Assembly (NCBI RefSeq): GCF_009928685.1 | Contig: NZ_WWEO01000043.1 | Span: forward strand, 496,001-560,000 | Reading direction: 5' to 3' | DNA length: 64,000 nt | Source: Mucilaginibacter agri | GTDB taxonomy: Bacteria; Bacteroidota; Bacteroidia; Sphingobacteriales; Sphingobacteriaceae | In this document: piece by piece, positions 7,713-16,695 of the stretch | Layout of the letters: each line of letters opens with the position of its first letter | Position numbering within the stretch: position 1 is the stretch's first letter | The notes under the pieces: model-generated | Database searches by the model: none | Told to the model about the DNA's origin: nothing | Seen by the model: only the letters and a program-made list of their open reading frames with translations | Program-made: the position numbers and the translations under genes

Positions 7713-9062
7713 ATGCTTATGAGGATCAAATTAGTACTATCGTGTGCGTTACTTTTAACGGCCGTGTTAAAAGGCTATTGTCAAAATACCGATTATCAGC
7801 CAACTGCCGCAAATCTTGCTGCACGGCAAAGTTTTACCAATGATAAATATGGTTTATTTATTCACTGGGGGCCGTTCAGTATTCCGGGAGATGGCGAGTG
7901 GGTAATGGAAACGCGCGGTATCACCGTTAAAAATTATACCCGGCTCGAGAAGTTTTTTAACCCTGTTGATTTTGATGCGGCCAAATGGGTAAGCATGGCC
8001 AAACAGGGTGGCATGAAATACATTACCCTCATTACCCGCCACCACGATGGCTTTAGTATGTGGGATACCAAATACAGCGACTTTAACATCATGAACACGC
8101 CATATAAAAAGGATATTGTGAAAATGATGGCCGACGAATGCCATAGGCAAGGCATTAAGCTGGTGCTGTATTATTCGCTTTTAGACTGGCGCCGCGATGA
8201 TTATCAATATTGGACAGGTCGTACAGGTCAGAAGTCGGGCCGTACGGTGCATGGCAACTGGAGCGACTATATTCAGTTTATGAAAAATCAGCTTACCGAA
8301 CTGCTCACCAATTATGGCGAAATAGGCGGAATTTGGTTTGATGGCTATTGGGATCAAATGCCCGAAGAAAGTAAAACCCGTAAAGACAGCGATGTAAAGG
8401 TTGACTGGCATACCCGCGAGATTTACGACCTGATCCATAAACTGCAACCGCAATGCCTTGTTGGTAACAACCACCACATGACCCCATTGCCTGGCGAGGA
8501 TTTCCAGATGTTTGAACAGGACGTTCCGGGCGAAAATACAGGTGGATTGAGTTTTCAAAAAATCTCTAACCTGCCGCTCGAAACCTGCGCTACCATGAAC
8601 AACAGTTGGGGTTTTAACCTGGTTGATACCACTTACAAAACACCGAAGCAATTGATCGGCTTGTTGGTAAAGTCGGCCGGCAACGGCGGTAACCTGCTGC
8701 TTAACATCGGCCCAATGCCTAACGGCGAAGTTCAGCCAGAATTTATCGATCGTATAAACTGGATGGGCAACTGGCTTAAAACTTATGGCGCGAGTATTTA
8801 TAACACTAAAGGAGGTTACCTTCGTCCGCAAAAATGGGGTGCTATTACCCAAAACGGCAACAACGTATACATTCACCCGCTTGCCCCAACCAGCAGTACC
8901 GTTACGCTGGAGCAAGTGCCTTATAAAAAGATAACCAAAGCTTACCTGTTAAAAACCAACGAACCGGTTAAGTTTACACTGAAAAATAACGTATTAACGC
9001 TGGATGTAAACCAGCCCGAAGCCAACGATCCGGATAAAGTGGTAGTGTTGGAGACAAAGTAG
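7713..9062 (+). CDS. Alpha-L-fucosidase, glycoside hydrolase family 29
   Basis: A 449-residue exported enzyme that hydrolyses terminal alpha-L-fucose from glycans with retention. The signal peptide is about residues 1-24 (LVLSCALLLTAVLKGYCQ). GH29 features are FIHWGPFSIPGDGEWV, the HHDGFSMWDTKYSDFN block, YYSLLDWRRDDY and IGGIWFDGYWD, whose Asp is the catalytic nucleophile in the family. A beta-sandwich domain follows after about residue 350. The length is typical of family members without extra modules. It has its own promoter and no susCD partner nearby, so it is not part of an obvious polysaccharide-utilisation locus. The ATG at 7713 or 7719 is possible; both keep the signal peptide. Confidence 0.93.
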   Translation: MLMRIKLVLSCALLLTAVLKGYCQNTDYQPTAANLAARQSFTNDKYGLFIHWGPFSIPGDGEWVMETRGITVKNYTRLEKFFNPVDFDAAKWVSMAKQGGMKYITLITRHHDGFSMWDTKYSDFNIMNTPYKKDIVKMMADECHRQGIKLVLYYSLLDWRRDDYQYWTGRTGQKSGRTVHGNWSDYIQFMKNQLTELLTNYGEIGGIWFDGYWDQMPEESKTRKDSDVKVDWHTREIYDLIHKLQPQCLVGNNHHMTPLPGEDFQMFEQDVPGENTGGLSFQKISNLPLETCATMNNSWGFNLVDTTYKTPKQLIGLLVKSAGNGGNLLLNIGPMPNGEVQPEFIDRINWMGNWLKTYGASIYNTKGGYLRPQKWGAITQNGNNVYIHPLAPTSSTVTLEQVPYKKITKAYLLKTNEPVKFTLKNNVLTLDVNQPEANDPDKVVVLETK

Positions 9063-9079
9063 AATTTTAAATAATTTTT

Positions 9080-9135
9080 GTCATTTCGAACGATAGGAGA
9101 AATCTTCTGCACCTATTCAGTGTAGAAGATTTCTC
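9080..9135. repeat. REP-like intergenic palindrome (GTCATTTCGAACGATAGGAG type)
   Basis: Begins GTCATTTCGAACGATAG and contains the 12-bp arms GAGAAATCTTCT (9097-9108) and AGAAGATTTCTC (9124-9135). The form resembles an interspersed repeat widespread in Bacteroidota. It lies just after the fucosidase gene. Confidence 0.7.
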
Positions 9136-9175
9136 ATTTTACGCCTATTAGAGATACCAGTGAGGCTAAAAAGAG

Positions 9176-9210
9176 TTCTGTCTCGATTCTTGTCTCCCGA
9201 CTCTTGATTC
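9176..9210. repeat. Degenerate heptanucleotide array, inverted copy
   Basis: On the minus strand it reads GAATCAA, GAGTCGG, GAGACAA, GAATCGA, GACAGAA with strict 7-base period. It shares units with the array at 3287-3321. Confidence 0.7.
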
Positions 9211-9291
9211 TCTTCCCCCATTTATTAAACTACTTTAATTTTATTCCCGGCAGGGTTCCCGTCTTTTGTTATACACTAAAAAAGTAATTTT

Positions 9292-9636
9292 ATGATAACA
9301 TCAGTTGAGGAAATGATCGAGAAATATGTATCATCATGGAACGAGCAGGGGCTCGAACAATACAAGGCCGCATTTGCTACCTGCTGGGCGGAAGATGCCA
9401 CCTATACCGACCCTGATTACGATTTGAAAGGCGTTAACGCTATTGCCGAACTGGCGCAATTCTCATTAGAGAGAATCCCTTCACGCACATTCTCTGTGCT
9501 TACCAAGCCGGAGTATCATCATCATGTTGGGCGTTATAACTGGCAGGTACATTTACCCGAGGGGACCAAAGACGGATTTGATTACTTTGAGTTTAACGAC
9601 GATTTTAAAATAACCCGAATTGTAAGCTTTTTTTAA
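9292..9636 (+). CDS. SnoaL/NTF2-like protein
   Basis: A 114-residue protein with the NTF2-like pattern: an N-terminal helix VEEMIEKYVSSWNEQ, then CWAEDATYTDPDYDLKGVNAI and a beta sheet ending in YFEFNDDFKITRIVSFF. Such cone-shaped domains bind small hydrophobic molecules or act as isomerases or hydratases; the substrate here cannot be told. It ends 7 nt before a Crp/Fnr-family gene, so the two are probably co-transcribed. Confidence 0.8.
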   Translation: MITSVEEMIEKYVSSWNEQGLEQYKAAFATCWAEDATYTDPDYDLKGVNAIAELAQFSLERIPSRTFSVLTKPEYHHHVGRYNWQVHLPEGTKDGFDYFEFNDDFKITRIVSFF

Positions 9637-9643
9637 GATCAAT

Positions 9644-10216
9644 ATGTACCAGCGCATCCTCTCCAATTTTGCCATGCACGTCCATTTAACGGTTGCCGAA
9701 GCTGAATATGTAACAGCCCGGCTGCAAAAGAAGCAGGTTAAAAAAGGGGAGGTGCTGCTAAACGCAGGCGAAATTTGCCGCAATATTTACTTTATTGATA
9801 GCGGCTGCCTCCGCATGTATTACACCGATACAGACGCAGAAGACCATAACATTTTATTTTGTCCCGAAAATTGGTGGTCGGTTGATATTGCCAGTTTTTC
9901 GGGGCAAAGGCCTGCGTTCTACAACATAAGTGCCCTGGAAGATACCTCCGTATTTTATCTCAGTTTTGCCACGCTCGAACAACTATATGTCGATGTGCCT
10001 AAGATGGAACGCTTCTTCCGGATACTTACGCAAAATGGGTTCAATTTGTATCAGCAGCGTATTACGTCTAACCTTTCCCAATCGGCCGAAGAGCGTTACG
10101 AGCTGTTTCAAAAGCAATACCCGAAGTTAGAGCAACGAATAGCGCAAAAACAGATCGCCTCTTACCTGGGCATTACGCCAGTGTTTTTAAGCATGATACG
10201 GGGGCGAAACGGATAA
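9644..10216 (+). CDS. Crp/Fnr family transcriptional regulator
   Basis: A 190-residue protein with a cyclic-nucleotide-binding-like beta roll (about 20-115: KKGEVLLNAGEICRNIYFIDSGCLRMYY) and a C-terminal helix-turn-helix (KQIASYLGITPVFLSMIRGR). The classical cAMP-binding residues (GExA.RxA) are absent and there is no FNR cysteine cluster, so the signal is unknown. Bacteroidota encode many regulators of this short type. The partner gene is the NTF2-like protein 7 nt upstream, a plausible local target. The C-terminus is slightly short compared with Crp. Confidence 0.88.
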   Translation: MYQRILSNFAMHVHLTVAEAEYVTARLQKKQVKKGEVLLNAGEICRNIYFIDSGCLRMYYTDTDAEDHNILFCPENWWSVDIASFSGQRPAFYNISALEDTSVFYLSFATLEQLYVDVPKMERFFRILTQNGFNLYQQRITSNLSQSAEERYELFQKQYPKLEQRIAQKQIASYLGITPVFLSMIRGRNG

Positions 10217-10268
10217 TATATAAATTCGGAGGTTTTTGCTATTTTGACGGCATTCTAAAGCCTACGCT

Positions 10269-10943
10269 ATGCATAACTTCGAAGAATCGTTTATAAACCT
10301 TGTTTTCATTGGTATAATTGCTTTGTTCCCGGTGGTTAATCCCATTGGTTCGGCATTTATTTTAACACCTTTCTTTGAGAACTTAAGCAAGGCCGATAAA
10401 CGGAAGGCGGTGGCCAAGATTACTTTTTACGCGTTCTGCGTTTGCACGGTATCGCTGTTTGCAGGGCATTGGATCCTTCTACTTTTCGGGATCTCTATAC
10501 CCATTGTACAATTAGCGGGTGGTGTAATGATCTGTAAAATAGGCTGGGACTTTCTTTCATCAGACCAAAAGCCTGATCCCGACCCTGAAATGGCCGATCC
10601 CGATGTGGAGGTCTCGGCTTACAAACATATCGCTAATAAGCTGTTTTATCCGATTACTTTTCCAACGACTACCGGGGCGGGAACAATATCCGTACTATTT
10701 ACCTTGAGTGCGCATAAAGCCGAAGTAGGTAGTTCCGAGTATTTTATTAATATGGGTGCTATTCTGATTTCTATCGTGGTGATGTGCATCATGATCTACG
10801 TGTTTTACCTCAATACCAAAACCATATTGCGTTTCCTAGGCCCGGATGGCGAAAATATTGTAAACCGCATCTCGGCCTTCATTATTTTTTGTGTTGGGTT
10901 GCAAATTGGCTACACAGGCTTAAAAGTGCTTTTTAAGCTCTGA
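10269..10943 (+). CDS. MarC family integral membrane protein
   Basis: A 224-residue protein of the MarC/UPF0056 family, with about six membrane helices. The first repeat opens with LVFIGIIALFPVVNPIGSAFILTPFF, the family's conserved NP-G motif, and the second half has the matching FPTTTGAGTISVLFTLSAH. The family was once linked to multiple antibiotic resistance but its transport function is not established. A charged cytoplasmic loop (SSDQKPDPDPEMADPD) sits between the halves. Monocistronic in appearance; a weak TATTTTG box lies upstream at about 10235-10242. Confidence 0.88.
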   Translation: MHNFEESFINLVFIGIIALFPVVNPIGSAFILTPFFENLSKADKRKAVAKITFYAFCVCTVSLFAGHWILLLFGISIPIVQLAGGVMICKIGWDFLSSDQKPDPDPEMADPDVEVSAYKHIANKLFYPITFPTTTGAGTISVLFTLSAHKAEVGSSEYFINMGAILISIVVMCIMIYVFYLNTKTILRFLGPDGENIVNRISAFIIFCVGLQIGYTGLKVLFKL

Positions 10944-10967
10944 TAATCCCGCTAGGTGCCCAACAAC

Positions 10968-10989
10968 GTTGCATTTCAAAATATGCAAC
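10968..10989. repeat. Small dyad after marC
   Basis: GTTGCAT (10968-10974) and ATGCAAC (10983-10989) are separated by eight bases. It may be an operator for the following gene or a weak terminator. Confidence 0.35.
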
Positions 10990-11107
10990 CATAATTAAGG
11001 TCGAAGATATTTCTTTACGTTTTTATCTTCTTTTTCTTTACTCCATGTAATTGGCCGACGCATTTGTAATGTGCCGCCAAAAATGTTGGAATAAAAATAC
11101 CTTGAAG

Positions 11108-11758
11108 ATGAAAATTAAATTAACACTGATCTTATTCGTTTTATTATTTGCGGGTGCCAAATCGTTTGCACAACAGGTAAGGTTAAATGCTTACGGAGTT
11201 TATGCATTTGAAGATAATGTAGACTCGTACTACGATGCTAATAACTATTACAACGGCAAAATAAACGGCAGTTTTATGTGGGGAGCCGGTGCCGAGTACA
11301 TGGCGCTGCCGCATACCGGTGTAGAGTTACTTTATATGCGACAGGATACCAAAGCGCCGTTGACTTATTATTACCGGGGCGCGCAATTTGCCAATTTTGA
11401 TCTTGCGAACAATTTTATCATGATTGGAGCTAATCAATATTTCAGAAAACCCGGTGGCATTGTCGAGGGCTTTGCAGGGGCTTCTGTAGGTGCCGACGTT
11501 ATCAGCATAAAAAATCCGAATACCAACTATAGTGATACACCAACAAAATTTGCTTTCGGGCTTAAAGCCGGAGCAAACTTTTGGATTAGTCCGGTGGTGG
11601 GTATTAAGTTACAGGCCCAATTACTGTCTGCGGTGCAATCTGTAGGTGGTGCAGCTTACTTCGGCACGGGCGGCGCCGGTGTTGGCGTGGGTACTGCATC
11701 ATCTATGCTCCAATTTGGACTAGGCGGCGGGCTTGTGTTTAATTTGAATGCTAAGTAA
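11108..11758 (+). CDS. Outer-membrane beta-barrel protein
   Basis: A 216-residue exported protein. The signal peptide is MKIKLTLILFVLLFAGAKSFAQ. The mature part alternates Gly/aromatic-rich strands (GSFMWGAGAEYMALPHTGVELLYMR, FAFGLKAGANFWI) and ends in LQFGLGGGLVFNLNAK, like an eight-stranded OmpA/OmpX-type barrel with porin-family character. I choose the ATG at 11108 because it starts a classical signal peptide; the frame also runs 19 residues further to a TTG at 11051, but that extension is polar and would block export. No operon partner. Ligand or role unknown. Confidence 0.75.
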   Translation: MKIKLTLILFVLLFAGAKSFAQQVRLNAYGVYAFEDNVDSYYDANNYYNGKINGSFMWGAGAEYMALPHTGVELLYMRQDTKAPLTYYYRGAQFANFDLANNFIMIGANQYFRKPGGIVEGFAGASVGADVISIKNPNTNYSDTPTKFAFGLKAGANFWISPVVGIKLQAQLLSAVQSVGGAAYFGTGGAGVGVGTASSMLQFGLGGGLVFNLNAK

Positions 11759-11911
11759 TATACAGTTAGCATTGAACTCGCTTTGATGAGGTGTGCGGCT
11801 TAGGCGGAAATACTATCACTAATAATTGCACACAGATAATAGCTACAGTTTATTATACGATCATATTTTGTGTGTTATTAATTCGCTTGCAGTAGGTACT
11901 TTTAATAAGAA

Positions 11912-11927
11912 GTTTAACGCGTTAAAC
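11912..11927. promoter_or_regulatory. Perfect 16-bp palindrome before the KAP NTPase gene
   Basis: GTTTAACGCGTTAAAC is a perfect dyad ending 8 nt before the ATG at 11936. It occupies the ribosome-binding region and could be an operator or an RNA stem; no regulator gene is adjacent. Confidence 0.55.
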
Positions 11928-11935
11928 CAGAGCTT

Positions 11936-13780
11936 ATGAGCGATGCGCAGCCCCCACCGTCAGCAGAACAAACTTATACCACCGGGACACCAAATTCAAA
12001 CCAGATATTTATCAGGGGCGCGGGTAATACAGATCAGCCCACAAGCCTGGTTAATGATACCTTGGGATTTAAGCCCTATGTAGAGGCGGTATTTTCCTAT
12101 CTCAAAAACCCGCTTACAAAGCCGCCGTTTACGCTATCCATAGAGGGCGACTGGGGCTCGGGCAAGTCTTCATTTATGTTTCAGCTGGAGGAAAGCCTGC
12201 ACGCTGCTAAGATGCGCACCATAAAGTTTAATGCCTGGCGACATGATAAGGTAGAGTCAATGTGGGCTGCTTTTGCGCTGCATTTTATTAAAGAACTAAC
12301 AGGTAAGCTGCCGTGGTATCAGCGCGTGTGGGTGCATTTTAGGCTGCGTTACAGACGGTTTGATCTCGCTAAAGGCTGGTTTTCGGTAGTGAAGAATGTC
12401 GTTTTATTCGCATTTTTTTGCTGGTTAATTGTGTTGGTTCGCAAGCAGCTTCCTGCGCTCGAAAATTTGAGCTTTATTAAGGAAGACAAGATTAACCTGG
12501 CTGTAATCCTACCTTTATTTGGAAGCGCAGGAGTTTTTATTGGGCTGTTGTTCTTTCTGCATGAAATATCCGAAGTAACCGGCAATCCATTTAAAGCAGA
12601 TCTGCAAAGATTTATTACTAAACCCAATTACGAAGGCAACGCAGCTTTTATAGAAGAGTTTCACCGCGATTTTGATGTTACCGTTAAACTTCTGGCAAGA
12701 GGTGAAGAAAAGATATTTGTTTTTGTTGACGACCTCGACCGTGCCGAAGTGCCCAAGGCTGCAGAATTAATGCAGGGCCTTAATATGATGATCTCCAATA
12801 ATCCGCGCCTGATCTTCATCATCGGTATGGACCGCGAAAAGGTGGCCGCCGGAGTGGCCGCTAAGTATAAAGATCTGCTACCATTCTTGAACCCGGAGCA
12901 GGGCCCTCTTAATACGGTAGTAGGGTTAGAGCAGGCGAGGGCTTTTGGCTACACTTTTCTGGAAAAATTTATACAGCTTTCCTTTAAGATCCCTATACCC
13001 TCTAAAGATGCTACCGAAGATTTTATTCGCTCGTTAAGTGGCGCACAGGAGGTTTTGCAGCCTGCGGCCACCACCATTAGTTATCAGCCTGTACTTACTA
13101 TAGCCGATGGGGAGGATACCCAACAGTTTCAGGAAGTGATTATGTTGCTGGCGCCGTTTTTTGATTATAACCCGCGGAAAATTAAACAGCTTATCAATGT
13201 GTTTCGATTAAAGGCACACATAGCCAATAGCACCGGTTTGTTTATTGATGATAACCCAGAAGTTGCACCCTTAAATATTCCGCGCCTCGGTAAGTTTATA
13301 GCGCTAACCTTAAAATGGCCGCAACTGGTAGACGATTTAGTGGCCTCACCTTTCCTGATCCGTGAGATTTTGAAGGAGAAGACAGGGCTGGATTCGCCGG
13401 TTAGTGGTTGGGAAAGCAACAAAGAGTTTATGCGCCTGCTTCAGCTTGGCCCGGATACGTATGGTAGCAATCGGGATTATAGCATCGAATATTTAGATGT
13501 TCTCCCATTAATCGAAACTTCGCCGTCTTATATACCTAATGCTGCTGGAGACCAAGACAGGACTGATGAGCGGGCTTTCGAATCGTATGACGGAGGGGAT
13601 GGAAGTCGTCGTAACCCGCCCCCTCGACAAAATGTATCATCAAGTCCCAATTATTCTGAAAGTAGTTACGCTCCACCTCCTGTCGGTAGTAGTGCTCCCA
13701 GTCCCGATAATACTGACTATAGTAAAGTTAGGTCAACAGATATACCCAACGCACCACGCAACGCGCCACCCGCGCCATAG
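11936..13780 (+). CDS. KAP family P-loop NTPase with membrane insertion
   Basis: A 614-residue protein. A disordered N-terminus (about 1-40) precedes a KAP NTPase domain: Walker A in GDWGSGKSSF (71-80), the NAWRHD block, then two hydrophobic helices (about 152-170 and 190-206) inserted in the domain as is typical of KAP proteins, and Walker B in KIFVFVDDLDRAEV. FNPRKIKQLINVFR-like YNPRKIKQLINVFR follows. The last 85 residues are disordered and rich in Pro, Ser, Asn and Asp. KAP NTPases are membrane-associated STAND-like ATPases; some are encoded in phage-defence islands, others stand alone. Here no toxin or nuclease partner is adjacent, so defence is only a possibility. A perfect palindrome lies just before the ATG. 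Confidence 0.85.
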   Translation: MSDAQPPPSAEQTYTTGTPNSNQIFIRGAGNTDQPTSLVNDTLGFKPYVEAVFSYLKNPLTKPPFTLSIEGDWGSGKSSFMFQLEESLHAAKMRTIKFNAWRHDKVESMWAAFALHFIKELTGKLPWYQRVWVHFRLRYRRFDLAKGWFSVVKNVVLFAFFCWLIVLVRKQLPALENLSFIKEDKINLAVILPLFGSAGVFIGLLFFLHEISEVTGNPFKADLQRFITKPNYEGNAAFIEEFHRDFDVTVKLLARGEEKIFVFVDDLDRAEVPKAAELMQGLNMMISNNPRLIFIIGMDREKVAAGVAAKYKDLLPFLNPEQGPLNTVVGLEQARAFGYTFLEKFIQLSFKIPIPSKDATEDFIRSLSGAQEVLQPAATTISYQPVLTIADGEDTQQFQEVIMLLAPFFDYNPRKIKQLINVFRLKAHIANSTGLFIDDNPEVAPLNIPRLGKFIALTLKWPQLVDDLVASPFLIREILKEKTGLDSPVSGWESNKEFMRLLQLGPDTYGSNRDYSIEYLDVLPLIETSPSYIPNAAGDQDRTDERAFESYDGGDGSRRNPPPRQNVSSSPNYSESSYAPPPVGSSAPSPDNTDYSKVRSTDIPNAPRNAPPAP

Positions 13781-13917
13781 ATGGTTAATCCTCTCAAAAT
13801 CTTTACAATCCATTCACCAATTCTTCATGGTTTTTAGTTAATTTGCTCTTTCGACCCCGTTGCGATGCGGGCGCGATGAAAAGAGAAAGAGATTATTAAT
13901 TAATACTAACCACCTGA

Positions 13918-15105
13918 ATGAACTATAAACACTTAATTCTAACCGCCGGATTGGCTGTTTCTTCCGTATGTGCTTTTTCGCAAGACAATCTGGTTAATTC
14001 GTTAAAAGACAACAAAACTGCTACCAGGAAAGAGAAATTTAAATTTACCGAGGTTATTAACCTCGAGAACACTTCGATCAAAAACCAGGGCTCATCTGGT
14101 ACCTGCTGGAGCTACTCAACCAATTCTTTCCTGGAGTCTGAAATGATTAAAGCAGGTAAAAAGCCGGTTAATTTGGCCGAGTTATATACTGCCCGTTGCG
14201 CCTATATCGAGAAAGGTAAAAACTATGTGCGTATGCACGGCGCTGTTTCTTTAGGAGATGGCGGCGAGCTGCACGACGTAATTAACATGTACCGCAAGTA
14301 TGGTGCAATGCCATTGGAGCAGTACACCGGCCTAAACTATGGTACAACCACCAACAAGTTTGGTGAGCTTGGTGCCATGATGGAAGGCATGCTGAAAGCA
14401 ACTGTACAAAACCCTAATGGCAAATTAACACCTAACTGGTTAACTGCCTACACTTCTGCTATTGATAGCTACCTGGGCCAGGTGCCAGAGAGCTTTGAAT
14501 ACCAAGGCAAAAAATATACGCCACAAACATTTGCGCAACAAGTTGTAGGCTTAAACCCGGATGACTATGTGGAGTTCTCTTCATTTACAGATCATCCTTA
14601 CTACAAGAAGTTTACGCTGTTGGTTCCAGATAATTGGTCGTTTGATCAGGTTTATAACCTGCAATTAGATGATGTAACAAACTGCATCGACAACGCACTG
14701 AAAAACGGCTATACAGTAGCTTGGGCAACTGATGTAAGCGAAAAAAGCTTTAGCTGGGTAAACGGTGTTGCCTTTGTGCCCGAAACTCCATATGAGTTGA
14801 TGACCTCCGAAGATAAAAAGACCATGTTTGATGGCCCGAAACCAGAAATGGTGATAACCCCGGAAGTGCGTGAAAAAGCGTTTGACGATTATACCACCAC
14901 AGACGATCATGGTATGCACATTGTGGGTTTAGCTAAAGACCAAAACGGTAAAGAGTACTACATTGTTAAAAACTCATGGGGTCCGAGTAACGATTACAAA
15001 GGCTATCTATATGTAACCAAGGCATTTGTTCGTTACAAAACCACTGCGTTTTTACTGAACAAAAAAGCTTTACCTGCTGATATTTTGAAGAAAACAGGCA
15101 TTTAA
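13918..15105 (+). CDS. Exported papain-like cysteine peptidase, C1B (PepC/bleomycin hydrolase) type
   Basis: A 395-residue protein with a signal peptide (MNYKHLILTAGLAVSSVCAFSQ). The catalytic site is complete: Gln57 in KNQGSSGTCW, Cys63, His334 in DDHGMHIVG and Asn352 in KNSWG. The large insertions between Cys and His and the N-terminal KFTEVINLENTSIKNQG resemble aminopeptidase C/bleomycin hydrolase rather than plain papain. No propeptide is evident. Unlike the cytosolic homologues, this one should be exported, probably to the periplasm, to trim peptides. Monocistronic, followed by a strong terminator. Confidence 0.9.
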   Translation: MNYKHLILTAGLAVSSVCAFSQDNLVNSLKDNKTATRKEKFKFTEVINLENTSIKNQGSSGTCWSYSTNSFLESEMIKAGKKPVNLAELYTARCAYIEKGKNYVRMHGAVSLGDGGELHDVINMYRKYGAMPLEQYTGLNYGTTTNKFGELGAMMEGMLKATVQNPNGKLTPNWLTAYTSAIDSYLGQVPESFEYQGKKYTPQTFAQQVVGLNPDDYVEFSSFTDHPYYKKFTLLVPDNWSFDQVYNLQLDDVTNCIDNALKNGYTVAWATDVSEKSFSWVNGVAFVPETPYELMTSEDKKTMFDGPKPEMVITPEVREKAFDDYTTTDDHGMHIVGLAKDQNGKEYYIVKNSWGPSNDYKGYLYVTKAFVRYKTTAFLLNKKALPADILKKTGI

Positions 15106-15123
15106 AATACGCTGATATATGAA

Positions 15124-15162
15124 GAAGCCCGGTTGGAACTAATCTAACCGGGCTTCTTTGTT
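15124..15162 (+). terminator. Rho-independent terminator after the C1 peptidase gene
   Basis: The arms GAAGCCCGGTT (15124-15134) and AACCGGGCTTC (15146-15156) are followed by TTTGTT. Confidence 0.88.
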
Positions 15163-15186
15163 AGAGACGAGTTAACCCCTCCCTAG

Positions 15187-15202
15187 CCCTCCCGAGGGAG
15201 GG
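15187..15202. repeat. CCCTCCC/GGGAGGG mini-palindrome
   Basis: CCCTCCCGAGGGAGGG in the gap after the terminator, preceded by CCCCTCCCTAG. G/C-rich palindromes of this kind recur between genes in this phylum; compare 33904-33917. Confidence 0.5.
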
Positions 15203-15216
15203 AAGCTATGCTTATC

Positions 15217-16011
15217 TTATAACATTGTTTTCAACAGGCCACCTTCAGCACGAATGGCTGCGCCGTTAGTTGCAGATGCCAGCGGACTTGACAGGTATAC
15301 TACAGTGTTGGCAATTTCATCGGTACTTAAAAAACGTTTGATAATTGATGTTGGCCGCATGTGCACAAAGAAATCCTGCTCCACCTGCTCTTCGGTTTTG
15401 TTTTGATCTTTGGCGAGGCTTTCGATAAAGCCCCCAACGCCTTCTGATAGGGTAGGGCCAGGCAAAACCGAATTAACGGTTACGTTGGTGCCTTTGGTTA
15501 GTTCGGCCAAACCACGTGCAACGGCAAGTTGGGCCGTTTTGGTCATTCCGTAATGAATCATTTCTTCTGGAATTTGTACGGCAGATTCGCTGGAAATGAA
15601 GATGATCCGTCCCCAGTTTTTCTTCAGCATTTTACCAAAATAGGCGCGCGAAAGGCGGATACCGCTTAGCACGTTGATCTCGTAAAATCTCAACCAGTCG
15701 TCGTCGCTGATATCAGCAAAAGCCTTGGGCTCAAATATGGCCACGTTGTTGATCAGGATATCGACCTCTGGTAACTTGTTTATCAATTCGGCAACCTGAT
15801 CGGGCTTGGCAAAATCAGCTACGATGCCAGTAACTTCCTGGTTGCCTGTTTCGGCCTTAATGCTTTCTATTGCTGCGTTTACGCGCTTTTCGGTACGGCC
15901 GTTAACTACAACATGTGCACCCTCGGCGGCGAACAGTTTAGCAATGGAATAACCAATACCTGCGGTAGAGCCCGATACCAGGGCAGTTTTATCTTTCAGT
16001 TGTAAATCCAT
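15217..16011 (-). CDS. Short-chain dehydrogenase/reductase
   Basis: A 264-residue SDR oxidoreductase. The cofactor motif SGSTAGIG (13-20) replaces the usual TGxxxGIG threonine by serine; NNVA (88-91) stands for NNAG; the catalytic residues are Ser in FISSES (140-143), Tyr154 and Lys158. The NGRTEKR segment after the second strand suggests NADP preference. The substrate is unknown. The C-terminus (ATNGAAIRAEGGLLKTML) differs from FabG. Isolated gene; converges on the C1 peptidase gene. Confidence 0.88.
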   Translation of the reverse strand: MDLQLKDKTALVSGSTAGIGYSIAKLFAAEGAHVVVNGRTEKRVNAAIESIKAETGNQEVTGIVADFAKPDQVAELINKLPEVDILINNVAIFEPKAFADISDDDWLRFYEINVLSGIRLSRAYFGKMLKKNWGRIIFISSESAVQIPEEMIHYGMTKTAQLAVARGLAELTKGTNVTVNSVLPGPTLSEGVGGFIESLAKDQNKTEEQVEQDFFVHMRPTSIIKRFLSTDEIANTVVYLSSPLASATNGAAIRAEGGLLKTML

Positions 16012-16136
16012 AGTTCAGATTATTTGATAGACTAAGCTAACATATCTGTTAATCAAAAGATTGATACTTCAGAAAACATGGAATTAGATTGACAAAAGAA
16101 ACCGCCTACTTGCTGAAAAGGAAGCGTATAGATTTG

Positions 16137-16634
16137 CTATTCGCTGTTATTGTTCTCAACTACAGCATTTTTCAGGTATTTTGAAATAACGGAGTGGAAG
16201 ATATACGTTATGAGTATACCAATTAAACAGCCGGATACAACACCTGCTGCCCGCTCTAAGGCAACGTCCCAAAAGTATTCTCCCGGTTGGTGCATGGTAA
16301 TGATAAGCAGCGCCACACCCGCCGAGCGCGTAGCGGCCTGTAGTTTAAGCAAATCGCAAATTATAATAGAAAGCGTGATGCCGATACAGATCATGAATAG
16401 GTTAATGGGGTGGATATAGAAGAGGGTTAGCCCAATGCCTGCACCAACCAGATTGGCGTAGATGCGATTGGTAGCGAGGTTCATCGCATCCTTATCATCC
16501 GGTGCCAGCACCAGTATGATAGAAATTAAACACCAGGCGCCGAGTGTTGGGTAAAGCCTATACAGGTAAAAGCCAATAGCGGTACCTAACAGGCATTTTA
16601 AAATGTATACTAATAAGTTGGCGAGTTTTGGCAT
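16137..16634 (-). CDS. Small FUSC-like (aromatic acid exporter/fusaric acid resistance type) membrane protein
   Basis: A 165-residue protein with five or six hydrophobic helices. It contains the FUSC-type blocks GTAIGFYLYRLYPTLGAWCLISIILVLAPD, NRIYANLVGAGIGLTLFY and ERAAGVVSGCLIGILITYIF, as in the membrane half of FUSC/YccS/ArAE proteins. The transported substrate cannot be told; the family includes inner-membrane parts of efflux systems. I start at the ATG at 16634: the longer frame to 16709 would begin inside the palindromic terminator of the upstream DPP gene and adds a non-conserved segment. Confidence 0.75.
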   Translation of the reverse strand: MPKLANLLVYILKCLLGTAIGFYLYRLYPTLGAWCLISIILVLAPDDKDAMNLATNRIYANLVGAGIGLTLFYIHPINLFMICIGITLSIIICDLLKLQAATRSAGVALLIITMHQPGEYFWDVALERAAGVVSGCLIGILITYIFHSVISKYLKNAVVENNNSE

Positions 16635-16695
16635 CAATTGTCTACGATTACCAGGTTGGTATAAAATTAAGAGGAAATATTTTTGTTGCAACAAA

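Noticed and set aside
8181..8915. 244-residue antisense frame over the fucosidase gene
   Set aside because: It lies wholly inside a well-supported GH29 gene, has no family resemblance and reflects codon bias of the sense strand.
13539..13841. 100-residue frame overlapping the end of the KAP gene
   Set aside because: A shifted reading of the low-complexity tail; its extension beyond the stop has no signal.
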